From: CAVZTX01 sp963778375
GTDB lineage: Bacteria > Chloroflexota > Ktedonobacteria > Ktedonobacterales > Ktedonobacteraceae
DNA: 64,000 nt
Direction: 5' to 3'
Assembly: GCA_963778375.1 (NCBI GenBank)
Contig: CAVZTX010000005.1
Location: forward strand, 139,521 to 203,520
Part shown: one piece after another, positions 45,000 to 53,659 of the stretch
Numbering within the stretch: position 1 is the stretch's first letter
Layout of the letters: each line of letters starts with the position of its first letter
Made by a program: the position numbers and the translations under genes
The notes under the pieces: generated by a model
The model's input: the letters and a program-made list of their open reading frames with translations, nothing else
What the model was told of the DNA's origin: nothing
The model's database searches: none

Positions 45000-46444
45000 A
45001 CGCAGACAATCAAGGAAAGGGGGAAAATGGAGGGACGCAATTTCGGGCACCCGAAATTGTGCCCAAAGAGGCAGTCCTCCTCTCCGTAGAAAACCTTACC
45101 TTCGGTTACTCTCAGCAGCCCCTCCTTTATAATGTCCATCTGCAAGTACACTCCGGCGAAATGGTTGGATTGCTCGGCCCAAACGGCTCCGGCAAAACAA
45201 CCCTCCTTCGCTTGCTCAGTGGCGTCCTACGACCCCAACACGGAAAACTCTTACTCGAAGGCCGCAACCTGCAACAATGGGGACGACGTGGCATCGCCCA
45301 ACACATCGCCGTCGTTCCCCAGGAATTTCACGTCCCCTTCGCCTTCACCGTTGAACAGTTGGTAAGCCTCGGACGTACACCTTTCACCAGCTTTCTAAAA
45401 TCCCAAACAACCAGCGACACGCTCATCATACACGATGCAATGCGAGCCGCCGATATCACCCCCCTGGCTCAACGTATCTTCAACGAACTAAGCGGTGGTG
45501 AACGACAACGAGTAATGCTGGCAATGGCCCTCGCCCAACAGCCCAAATTACTGCTTTTAGACGAACCAACCTCTCATCTTGACATAAAATATCAGATTGA
45601 AATCCTGGAACTGGTGCAACGACTCAATCAGGAGTTCGACCTTACCGTAATTGCGGCCATGCATGACCTCAATCTGGCAGCGCGTTATTTCCCGCGCCTC
45701 TTGCTTTTTCAACGCGGCATAGTAGCCGACGCTGGCCCTGCCGAAGTATTAGAGCCAGGTCTCCTCAAGCGCGTTTACGGAGTCAACGTCCAGGTCGGCA
45801 TCCTCCGGGGAGCCGAACACCTCAGCGTCTTACCTCCCGGCAGCGAAGTTCCCGTAGATGCACAAGCCGAACATCCTCAACCGCAGGTACACATCATGGC
45901 AGGTGGTGGCTCTGGCGAACTAATTATGCGAGCTTTAGCAGATGCCCATATCCCCTTTACCGCAGGGGCTCTCAACATCGGCGATAGCGATCATACCCTT
46001 GCCTTGCGCCTTGCCGCCGGGGTAATCACCGAACAGCCCTACTCACCTATCTCACCCGCAACTCGAGAACATATCCGTGCTATCCTTCATCGCGTATCTC
46101 TCCTCATCCTCTGCCCCATGCCCATCGGCTCCGGCAACCTTGCTCTACTCCAAGAAGCCCTCATCGCCGCCCAACGAGGCCTCCCAGTATTATTACTCAC
46201 TCCCACAATGAACGAATCCCTCAATTCCGTAGGGGCCAGAACGATCACGTCCCCAGGGTTAGGTGAAGTTAACACCGTAATACCTGACAATCCACTCTTG
46301 TACCATACCGGCATTCTCACACGTGATTATACTAACGGCGAAGCCCAAAAATTAATGCAGGAACTCCTAAATACCGGAGCAACCATAGTTGAATCAGTAG
46401 GAGAAGCCCTAGAAGCCGTCAAACGATGTGTTATACTTAAATAG
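44993..46444 (+). CDS. btuD: Cobalamin ABC transporter ATPase with extra C-terminal domain
   Basis: A 483-aa protein. The ABC domain (about residues 28-280) has Walker A 'GPNGSGKTT' (62-70), Q-loop 'VVPQEF', signature 'LSGGERQR' and Walker B 'LLLLDEPTSHLD'. Beyond the typical ~260 residues is about 200 aa ('PQVHIMAGGGSGELIMRAL..', 'LLILCPMPIGSGNLALLQEAL', 'LPVLLLTPTMN') resembling a Rossmann-like module. The stop of btuC overlaps it by 7 bp. It powers B12 uptake; the C-terminal domain's function is unknown. Confidence 0.88.
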   Translation: MVNADNQGKGENGGTQFRAPEIVPKEAVLLSVENLTFGYSQQPLLYNVHLQVHSGEMVGLLGPNGSGKTTLLRLLSGVLRPQHGKLLLEGRNLQQWGRRGIAQHIAVVPQEFHVPFAFTVEQLVSLGRTPFTSFLKSQTTSDTLIIHDAMRAADITPLAQRIFNELSGGERQRVMLAMALAQQPKLLLLDEPTSHLDIKYQIEILELVQRLNQEFDLTVIAAMHDLNLAARYFPRLLLFQRGIVADAGPAEVLEPGLLKRVYGVNVQVGILRGAEHLSVLPPGSEVPVDAQAEHPQPQVHIMAGGGSGELIMRALADAHIPFTAGALNIGDSDHTLALRLAAGVITEQPYSPISPATREHIRAILHRVSLLILCPMPIGSGNLALLQEALIAAQRGLPVLLLTPTMNESLNSVGARTITSPGLGEVNTVIPDNPLLYHTGILTRDYTNGEAQKLMQELLNTGATIVESVGEALEAVKRCVILK

Positions 46445-46485
46445 ATTTGTAAATAATTGGTTTTCCGACTGAGGTGTCCACAAAC

Positions 46486-46779
46486 ATGACTGACGACGAA
46501 AAAGCAACAGTAACCTTGCGTTTGCCGTCCACCTTGAGCGCCTATAGCGGCGGCAAAAGCCAGATACTACTGCAAGCAGGTACCGTCGAACAACTGCTCA
46601 AAGCACTCGAACAGCAGCACCCACTTGTCTGGGAACACCTCTGCAACCAACAAGGTCACATACGCAACCATTTCAAAATATTTGTCAACAACGAAATGAT
46701 CACAGGCCTCACTGGCCTGGAAACATCACTCAAACCCGGTCAAGAGATCATCGTACTTCCGGCTATAGCAGGTATATGA
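46486..46779 (+). CDS. MoaD/ThiS-like ubiquitin-fold protein
   Basis: A 97-aa small beta-grasp protein: 'TVTLRLPSTLSAYSGGKSQILLQAGTVEQLLKALEQQHPL', 'FKIFVNNEMITGLTGLETSLKPGQEIIVLPAIAGI'. The fold matches MoaD-type sulfur carriers, but the usual C-terminal Gly-Gly is replaced by Gly-Ile. GAGGTG supports ATG 46486 rather than GTG 46474. It lies 41 bp after btuD and overlaps the next MFS gene (ATGA). It may be a non-thiocarboxylated relative, or the C-terminus is affected by an indel. Confidence 0.75.
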   Translation: MTDDEKATVTLRLPSTLSAYSGGKSQILLQAGTVEQLLKALEQQHPLVWEHLCNQQGHIRNHFKIFVNNEMITGLTGLETSLKPGQEIIVLPAIAGI

Positions 46780-48080
46780 AAATCGAATCGCAAAAACCCA
46801 CCTCTTCCACCGAACTCGTATCTTCGACCTCCGCCCTGACCGACATAACCAGCCCCAAGAAGCGTTCCCTTGGGCCCTGGAGCGCACTTCGCAATCGCAA
46901 CTATGCCCTCTTATTCTGGGGCCAACTGATTTCCTCGGCAGGAACCCAGATGCAGGTCGTAGCCGTTGCCTGGCAAGTATATCTACTTACAGGTTCAGCC
47001 GTTGCACTCGGCCTCATCGGTCTCATTCAAGCCATACCTCGCTTGATCTTTTCACTGGTAGGAGGCGTTCTAGCGGATGTCCTTGATCGGCGCAAAATGC
47101 TGATCGTAATCGAAGTAGTGCTTGCCTCAACCTCGACAATACTCGCAATCTGTACCATCCTGCATGTGATCAACATCGCCATCATCTACATTGTTGTCTT
47201 TATATCTGCCAGTGTTTCCGCCTTTGAGTTTCCAACCCGCTCGGCTGTTGTTCCCACCCTGGTGCCACGTGATCAGATGCCGAACGCCATGGCAATGAAC
47301 ACAGTCATGATGCAATTGACACTCATTATTGGCCCAACTCTGGGCGGCTTTGCCATTGGCTGGTTGGGCGTCGCCAATACCTACTGGATCGACGTCATCT
47401 CTTATTTCGTCGTCATCGGCTCGTTACTTTTAATGGTCATCCCACGCATTCCTGCGGAAAAACGGGCGAAGGTCGGCATAGGAGCGCTTGTCGATGGTGC
47501 TCGCTTCCTGCGTGCAAACCCAATGATCCTTGCTGTACTCTCGCTTGACTTTATTGCCAACTTTTTTGGCTCGCCGCGTGCACTTTTGCCCGTTTACGCC
47601 AAAAGCATTTTGCACATTGGTCCCCAGGGACTTGGTATATTGCTGGCCGCAACCTCAATCGGTGCGGTAGCCCTTGCGCCATTTACCGGCGTGATTGCCC
47701 GTTTTCGTCGCCAGGGACTGGGAGTAGCGCTAGCAGTCGTTGTTTGGGGACTCAGCATAGCCGCATTTGGCCTTTTCCCCAGCCCACTCTGGTTAGGCGT
47801 CCTATTCCTTGCAACTGCTGGAGCCGCTGACATGGTCAGCATGATCCTACGCAGCCTAGTCGTCCAACTCGCCACTCCTGACGAATTACGTGGACGCATC
47901 AGCGCTGTGAACAGTATGTTTATCATCGGTGGTCCCATGCTAGGTCAATTTGAATCAGGTCTGGTAGCAGGCCTGTTTACGCCCGAATTCTCCGTTGTCA
48001 GCGGTGGACTCGCTTGTATTTTTGCTACACTGGCCATACTTGCTTGTGTACCAAAGCTCGTACGTGTAAAAGTGAAATGA
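46776..48080 (+). CDS. MFS exporter (EntS/DUF894-like)
   Basis: A 434-aa transporter with 12 hydrophobic helices. 'ALRNRNYALLFWGQLISSAGTQMQVVAVAWQVYLLTGSAVALG' and 'GGVLADVLDRRKMLIV' are typical of the enterobactin exporter-like MFS group. The long polar N-terminus of about 35 residues is cytoplasmic. It overlaps the MoaD-like gene, so it is part of the btu operon by position. Substrate unknown; an exporter in a B12 cluster is unexpected. Confidence 0.82.
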   Translation: MKIESQKPTSSTELVSSTSALTDITSPKKRSLGPWSALRNRNYALLFWGQLISSAGTQMQVVAVAWQVYLLTGSAVALGLIGLIQAIPRLIFSLVGGVLADVLDRRKMLIVIEVVLASTSTILAICTILHVINIAIIYIVVFISASVSAFEFPTRSAVVPTLVPRDQMPNAMAMNTVMMQLTLIIGPTLGGFAIGWLGVANTYWIDVISYFVVIGSLLLMVIPRIPAEKRAKVGIGALVDGARFLRANPMILAVLSLDFIANFFGSPRALLPVYAKSILHIGPQGLGILLAATSIGAVALAPFTGVIARFRRQGLGVALAVVVWGLSIAAFGLFPSPLWLGVLFLATAGAADMVSMILRSLVVQLATPDELRGRISAVNSMFIIGGPMLGQFESGLVAGLFTPEFSVVSGGLACIFATLAILACVPKLVRVKVK

Positions 48081-48166
48081 GCTGATACATTATATTCAAC
48101 CCCTTGCATTTTTCTCTCTTCTCATGCATAATAAGCCAATATTATTGCTGAGGAGGCTAGTGGCCC

Positions 48167-49696
48167 ATGTTAGCAAAAGCACATAGTTGTGCAGTCGTTG
48201 GCCTAGAAGGTGCAATTGTCGAAGTTGAAGTCGATCTCGCGAATGGTTTAGCCGCGTTCATGATTGTCGGACTTCCCGACACAGCCGTAAATGAAGCCAA
48301 AGACCGTGTACGAGCCGCAATCAAGAACAGTGGTTGTCTTTTCCCCTTTAAACGCATCACCGTCAATCTCGCTCCCGCCGACCTACGCAAAGAAGGTCCG
48401 GCCTATGATCTTCCTATAGCCATTGGAATATTGCTTGCATCCGAACAGATCAACCCTGACGAGCAGATCGAAAATTATCTCTTCCTGGGCGAACTTTCCC
48501 TTGATGGCAGCCTGCGTCACACCAACGGCATCCTACCTATGGTAGCCTTAGCGCGTGACAAGCAATTCAAAGCCGTCTTCGTGCCAGCAGTCGATGCTAT
48601 GGAAGCATCGCTGTTGGAGAATGTCACAATCTATCCCGTAGAATCTCTGGGGCAGTTGGTTGCTCACCTCAACCACGAGCGCCAAATCGAACCATACATT
48701 CCCGATCCCCACATTCTCGACAATGCCGAACAAATCCAGTACGGCCAGGATATGGCAGCAGTTCGCGGCCAGGAACACGTCAAACGTGCTCTGGAAGTAG
48801 CCGCTAGCGGTGGCCACAACGTCTTAATGAGCGGCCCTCCCGGCTCCGGCAAAACCCTCCTTGCTCGTGCCACTCCCTCCATTCTTCCTCGCATGGTCAT
48901 CGAGGAAGCCCTTGATATAACAAAAATCTACAGTGTCAGCGGCATGTTACCATCCGACGTACCGCTCGTCCTCCAACGCCCATTCCGTGCGCCGCACCAC
49001 ACCATCAGTCATGCAGGCCTCGTCGGAGGTGGTCGCATGCCGCGTCCGGGCGAAATCAGCCTTGCCCATCGCGGCGTCCTCTTCCTCGACGAACTACCCG
49101 AATTCGGTCAGAACGTCCTCGAAGTCCTGCGCCAGCCCCTCGAAGACAAAATCGTCACCATCTCCCGCGCCCAGGGCACCATCACCTACCCTGCCAACTT
49201 CATGCTCATCGCCGCCATGAACCCCTGCCCTTGCGGCTACTACGGCGACCCCGTCAAAGAATGTAGCTGCTCCTCCATGGCCATTGCACGCTATCAAAAG
49301 CGCATCAGCGGCCCCCTGCTCGACCGCATCGACATCCACGTCGAAGTCCCCCGCGTCGACTACGAAAAACTTGCCGACAAACGCCAGGTCGAAACCTCCG
49401 CAACCATCCGCAAACGTGTCCAGGCCGCCCGCGAACGCCAACTCGCCCGCTTCAAAGGCACCAAACTCACCTGCAACGCCGAAATGGGCCCCAACGAAGT
49501 GCGCGACTTCTGCAAAACCGACGAGGCGGGCGAGAAGTTATTGAAGGCCGCCATGCAGCAGTTGCACCTCTCCGCCAGAGCCTTCCATCGAGTCCTGAAG
49601 CTGGCAAGGACGATTGCAGACTTGGCAGAAAGTGAGATGATTGCCTCCAATCATTTAGCGGAGGCGATTCAGTATCGGCCGAGGGTGGGGATGTAG
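48167..49696 (+). CDS. comM: ComM/YifB family Mg-chelatase-like AAA ATPase
   Basis: A 509-aa ATPase. The N-terminal domain starts 'MLAKAHSCAVVGLEGAIVEVEVDLANGLAAFMIVGLPDTAVNEAKDRV'. Walker A 'GPPGSGKT' is near residue 222, Walker B 'VLFLDELPEF', zinc-like 'MNPCPCGYYGD', and the sensor region 'SGPLLDRIDIHVEVPRV' follow. ComM is a branch-migration helicase that helps DNA integration in transformation in other bacteria; the family is widespread. The end is conserved ('YRPR'). An adjacent gap of remnants starts here. Confidence 0.92.
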   Translation: MLAKAHSCAVVGLEGAIVEVEVDLANGLAAFMIVGLPDTAVNEAKDRVRAAIKNSGCLFPFKRITVNLAPADLRKEGPAYDLPIAIGILLASEQINPDEQIENYLFLGELSLDGSLRHTNGILPMVALARDKQFKAVFVPAVDAMEASLLENVTIYPVESLGQLVAHLNHERQIEPYIPDPHILDNAEQIQYGQDMAAVRGQEHVKRALEVAASGGHNVLMSGPPGSGKTLLARATPSILPRMVIEEALDITKIYSVSGMLPSDVPLVLQRPFRAPHHTISHAGLVGGGRMPRPGEISLAHRGVLFLDELPEFGQNVLEVLRQPLEDKIVTISRAQGTITYPANFMLIAAMNPCPCGYYGDPVKECSCSSMAIARYQKRISGPLLDRIDIHVEVPRVDYEKLADKRQVETSATIRKRVQAARERQLARFKGTKLTCNAEMGPNEVRDFCKTDEAGEKLLKAAMQQLHLSARAFHRVLKLARTIADLAESEMIASNHLAEAIQYRPRVGM

Positions 49697-49711
49697 CCTT
49701 GCCTTGCTCAC

Positions 49712-49810
49712 GTCCGCACGCATATCCGCCAACTGACGCGAACAGAACGGCGTCGTGACAGCTTGTTCCAGGGAGATAACGCGCAGTTCATGGAATGGGA
49801 GAGCGCTCAT
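49712..49810 (-). pseudogene. Remnant: 5' end of a CaiB/BaiF CoA-transferase gene
   Basis: From ATG 49810 (behind GAAGAGG) the frame reads 'MSALPFHELRVISLEQAVTTPFCSRQLADMRADV', the N-terminus of a CaiB/BaiF family III CoA-transferase. Family similarity ends after about 33 codons, near the comM stop, and the rest of the gene is absent. It looks like a truncated piece. Confidence 0.6.
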
Positions 49811-49984
49811 AGCGCCTCTTCTCAAAACGAGCGGAGCATGCCCAGTACATTGCTCACCCAGGTACGATAGGATAAGGTTGGTGGAGATGGGCGCGACCTG
49901 GTACAGGCGCATCTCTCGGCTTACTTACGCTGCTCATGGCATCCTAATTATCGCAACCTGCCCATCGATCTCTCATGTTTGGCA

Positions 49985-50435
49985 TCATTGAAGCTGGCCT
50001 GGTGTTGCGTTCGATTGGCTATCGCAGTGTGCCAATTGAAGGAGTGCCATTCGACGATGCAACCTCCACCATCAACAATATCGCCGGGCAAATCGTCCAT
50101 CCAAACACGGGTGACGTCGTCACGGGCGAGTACGTCGTCGGGTGGGCCAAGCGCGGCCCGACCGGCCTGATTGGCAACAACAAGCCCGACTCGGCAGCTA
50201 CCGTGGAATCTATGCTGGAAGATCTGCCTACCCTGGAAGGCATCAACGATGCGTATCGCGATCCATCAAAGGTGGAAGCGTTGCTGCGCAGCGCACTATT
50301 GACTATGTGACCTATCAGGATTGGAAGATTCTGGACCAGTACGAGGTTGCTTGCGGCGCAAGGCAAGGATGCCCACGTATCAAAGTCACGACGGTGCCGC
50401 AGATGATGGTCATCATACACCAGGGCAGAGGATAA
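49985..50435 (+). pseudogene. Remnant: 3' part of an FprA-like ferredoxin-NADP reductase
   Basis: 'AGLVLRSIGYRSVPIEGVPFDD', '(I)ANIAGQI..GEYVVGWAKRGPTGLIGNNKPDSAATVESMLED' and, in a shifted frame after about 50290, 'IDYVTYQDWKILDQYEVACGARQGCPRIKV' are the C-terminal third of FprA-type reductases. The FAD-binding N-terminal two thirds is missing and the reading frame is broken, so it is a dead fragment next to the CoA-transferase scrap. Confidence 0.75.
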
Positions 50436-50488
50436 GGGTCCACCAGAAATCGTGGATCGAGATCGTACTTTACGATGGGAAGCAGGCA

Positions 50489-51670
50489 TCAGAAGAGATG
50501 TTTCTCGTTGTCGTCAACCGGGAAATGATTAATCTTGTGACCTGTGCCAGACGCCATGTAGCCGAGCTTGGCCTGCCGCTGGCTACTCAATTCCTTCTCA
50601 AGCTGGGCCTCATATTGTCCCGCATTAGCATTAGGGTCCCCAACGGGTCCGGGATTGTTGATCCTTGTAAACTTCCAACCCTTCTCCACCAGCAATTCAA
50701 CGTGGCCATCTTTCGTGTGCCCCTTTTTTACTGCCCCGCGAACGGAGAGAGGCTTCGGTTGACCATCAACCAAGACCTGTGGATCGGCTGTGGGCATTTC
50801 CAGGATATGGGTAGTTCCCGCTGTAATGCCAGGAGTATTGAATCGCTTCATTGCCTGCTTATAGGCCTCGGCAGTATTCGCTTGGAAGCCGCCGACTTTG
50901 CGGACTCCATTCTTAAAGGGGTTCATATTGACAAGTGGTCCGGCGCTGTCCACGTTATTTAAGATATGCTTGGTCACGAATGGAGGCATCATGTTGTCCG
51001 TAATTCTTTTCGCTGTTGGATTGGCGATGACTCTTTGAATCGCTTTCTCAGAGCCAGTCGTTGCAGCGGTTGATGGTGAGGAGGTATAAACTCCTCGTCG
51101 TAATGATTTTATCCCCCCAAAGACTGCTCCCATTGCTGCCTGATTGGCTCGCACCATCTGTAATGCCTTCTTTCCCATCACATCCGCCTCCCCTTCCAAC
51201 TCCTCTTCGTCATTAATGGCCACACCCTTCGCCTGCAATGTTGGCGTCACCCGTCCCTGCTTTTGCTGCACCACGTGCCAGGCCTCATGCGCCAAATGCT
51301 TCTCCTGATCTGGTGCCACATGGATTTCTGTTCCCTGTGTGTAAGCTAACGCCTGCACCTGGGCTGGTTTCGAGGAATGGTAGTGTACATGCACATCATC
51401 CATAGGTATGCCGGAGAGGTGCTCAACTCCAGCTTTTAGAGTGTCGGGAAGGCCGGTGGTGTTTTTCTTCGCAGGTGGGAGGATAGGTATTTGATCAAAG
51501 GAATATCCAAATCGTGCTGCTTGCTCAGAACCCGTCGATACCTCTTGAGGCCGTGACTCGGTGGCAGACGAAGATACAGGTGTAAACGAACGGCTTGGGC
51601 GAGCAAAAGATGGTGTCGGAGCGGCGGATTGTTCGCGCTTCTGTTGTTGCAATGAACTGAAGGTACCCAT
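50489..51670 (-). CDS. DUF4157 protein, candidate eCIS cargo 1
   Basis: A 393-aa protein. Residues 1-75 are a Pro/Ser-rich leader nearly identical to that of the next gene. Residues about 75-165 are a DUF4157 domain: 'LPDTLKAGVEHLSGIPMDDVHVHY', then zinc-protease-like H128-E129-A-W-H132 in 'LAHEAWHVVQQKQGRVTPT', and 'EEELEGEADVMGKKA'. The C-terminal about 220 residues have no recognised domain. DUF4157 is known in cargo of extracellular contractile injection systems. The start at 51670 follows AAAGGAG and matches the neighbour. Predicted to be a toxin loaded into the injection particle, by inference. Confidence 0.8.
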   Translation of the reverse strand: MGTFSSLQQQKREQSAAPTPSFARPSRSFTPVSSSATESRPQEVSTGSEQAARFGYSFDQIPILPPAKKNTTGLPDTLKAGVEHLSGIPMDDVHVHYHSSKPAQVQALAYTQGTEIHVAPDQEKHLAHEAWHVVQQKQGRVTPTLQAKGVAINDEEELEGEADVMGKKALQMVRANQAAMGAVFGGIKSLRRGVYTSSPSTAATTGSEKAIQRVIANPTAKRITDNMMPPFVTKHILNNVDSAGPLVNMNPFKNGVRKVGGFQANTAEAYKQAMKRFNTPGITAGTTHILEMPTADPQVLVDGQPKPLSVRGAVKKGHTKDGHVELLVEKGWKFTRINNPGPVGDPNANAGQYEAQLEKELSSQRQAKLGYMASGTGHKINHFPVDDNEKHLF

Positions 51671-51791
51671 GCACTTCTCCTTTATCTTGAGGTGGTTACG
51701 CACGATTGTCTGTTGAAAAAAATCACCAACTCCTCCCAGAAGCATGTTCAGAGAAGTAATCAGGATACACTCATCTACAACTACACTAATA

Positions 51792-51822
51792 GTGTACCAT
51801 ATTGATCGCAAAAAAAGATAGA
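51792..51822 (-). promoter_or_regulatory. Duplicated upstream regulatory block, cargo gene 1
   Basis: A 31-bp block (AGTGTACCATATTG..CAAAAAAAGATAG on the plus strand), found again at 53351-53381 with two mismatches. It lies about 120 bp before the start of cargo gene 1. Likely promoter or operator shared with cargo gene 2. Confidence 0.6.
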
Positions 51823-51895
51823 TCAATTTGTTTCATCTCCAGGGCTTTCCCATTGGTAGAATACCAATGGGAAAAAGCTGGAAATTGTCTCGCTG

Positions 51896-53224
51896 CTATG
51901 GGTACTCCTCGACCACATGTAAATTCAAACGAGTACTCACTGGACTGTTAAGATCATCTCTTAACAGAATATTGAACTCCCTTTGATCCCCTCTTCCTTT
52001 GTTTTGCAAGTTCGTGACGTGGCAGCGCAGTGGCGAGTTCCGATTTGGCTGGGGAGCTTCAAAAAAATTAGCCCATCCAGGCATTGGGTACTCTTTATTT
52101 TCTAATTTGCCGTGGACATAATCGCGCATTCCTTTTCTCATTGGAGATCTGTTTTGAAATGAAGGGCCTCTCCTTTGACCTCCATAACGATGAACCCAGT
52201 TGCTCTGGTCATGCGCTATGGCCTCAAAGCGTGCTATGAGGAAGTTTCCTTCGTTTTCTACAGGGGTCAATTTAGATGCCTCTTTCATTGTAGACCCTGG
52301 TTTTTCCGAGGTTGCCATCCACTTCAATTCCTCTTGTGCTCTGTTTAGCAGCACTTCCGCAACCGCCAGGATTTTTGAGATTGCTTGAGTAGAAGCAGTC
52401 TCATCTAATTGGGCAGACTTACTCATATCTTCCAATAGTCCCTGAACGAATGGTAATTTGAATGATACTACGTTTGTGAGGAGATTGAGATACAACTGTA
52501 TTTTCTGTTTGGTGCTCCTAGGATACAGCTTCATAAGACTGTTCTCATTTGGAAGATGCTGTCCCCATGTTTGTAGTTCAGTGTACCAGGAACGTAAAGT
52601 AGGAAGGTGTGCTACGTGAAACGGTGATTTATACCCGCTTGCAATCTCTTCGCTCTGATGTGTAACACGCTCACTGATACGCTTATTTCCCTCTTTCACA
52701 CTTTCCTCATCTGTATAAATGTTTTGTGTGTCTTCTGGGTCAAACAATGATTCCAACTGCGTAATGAGCCTGTTTTGAACGATTGTGGCCAATTCTGTTT
52801 GTGGAATAGGAACTTTGTCAATCTGACTGCCACCCTTTACTTCTACTACGCTCTCAGCTTTCTCTAGCAGAAGCTTTTTGGTGTCTTCTTTGTGCATCCC
52901 CTTTATATTTTCAATACTTTTACTTCCCCCTTTCTGCAATCCTTCGGCTAGTTTAGGACCATACGTCTTTCGCTCCTCCTCTGTCACGCGCTGGACGACA
53001 GGAAGACCCGTCGTGTTTTTCTTGGCGAGAGGGAAAATAGACAGTTGATCAATGGAGTATCCAGAGCGTGCCGCTTGCTCAGGCCCGGGCAATACCTCTT
53101 GAGGCCGTGACTCGGTGGCAGAAGAAGTTACGGGTGTAAACGAACGGCTTGGGCGAGCAAAAGATGGTGTTGGAGCGGCGGATTGTTCGCGCTTCTGTTG
53201 TTGCAAGGAACTGAAGGCACCCAT
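51896..53224 (-). CDS. Candidate eCIS cargo 2, unknown C-terminal domain
   Basis: A 442-aa protein. Residues 1-75 match the leader of the DUF4157 protein at 64 of 75 positions, beginning 'MGAFSSLQQQKREQSAAPTP'. There is no DUF4157 domain; after 'VVQRVTEEERKTYG' comes a charged, mostly helical region (about 100-330) and a C-terminal part rich in Arg, Asn and aromatic residues ('RYGGQRRGPSFQNRSPMRKGMRDYVHG'). I recognise no family. The start at 53224 is supported by AAAGGAG and the shared leader. The gene lies between the first cargo gene and the BTAD regulator, on the opposite strand to the eCIS operon. Confidence 0.75.
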   Translation of the reverse strand: MGAFSSLQQQKREQSAAPTPSFARPSRSFTPVTSSATESRPQEVLPGPEQAARSGYSIDQLSIFPLAKKNTTGLPVVQRVTEEERKTYGPKLAEGLQKGGSKSIENIKGMHKEDTKKLLLEKAESVVEVKGGSQIDKVPIPQTELATIVQNRLITQLESLFDPEDTQNIYTDEESVKEGNKRISERVTHQSEEIASGYKSPFHVAHLPTLRSWYTELQTWGQHLPNENSLMKLYPRSTKQKIQLYLNLLTNVVSFKLPFVQGLLEDMSKSAQLDETASTQAISKILAVAEVLLNRAQEELKWMATSEKPGSTMKEASKLTPVENEGNFLIARFEAIAHDQSNWVHRYGGQRRGPSFQNRSPMRKGMRDYVHGKLENKEYPMPGWANFFEAPQPNRNSPLRCHVTNLQNKGRGDQREFNILLRDDLNSPVSTRLNLHVVEEYP

Positions 53225-53350
53225 ACACGTCTCCTTTATCCTGAGTTGGTCATGAACGTCGCTTGATGAAAAGAACACCCAACTCTTCCCAAAGAAATCT
53301 CCAGAAAAGTAATGAGGATGTCACGTGTACAATAACAAATTCTATAGTTG

Positions 53351-53381
53351 AGTGTACCATATTGTTCTCAAAAAAAGATAG
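53351..53381 (-). promoter_or_regulatory. Duplicated upstream regulatory block, cargo gene 2
   Basis: The second copy of the 31-bp block, 126 bp before the start of cargo gene 2. The spacing from block to start codon is nearly the same as for cargo gene 1. The rest of the 435-bp gap 53225-53659 contains no gene I can support. Confidence 0.6.
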
Positions 53382-53659
53382 TGCAAAGGCTGGAAAAAAG
53401 GCAATAGATGTGTTATCCTTGGAGAGGAAATTTGAAAGGGTCAAGTGACTAGAAAATAACCGAATAAGCAGCAAACGCATATTCTGATCCTCCAAAAACC
53501 CATTGCAAGTTCGTTTGTCATGTAGTTGCTGGTAGAGATAACGTATCTCAAACAAGAATACCCAGCAACACATCGGTATTTGAGTAAAGTAGCGTTATTA
53601 TTAAGTGCATCCACATAGCGGCTTTATGGCCACCTCCCAAAGTTCTCTTGGAGAGATAT

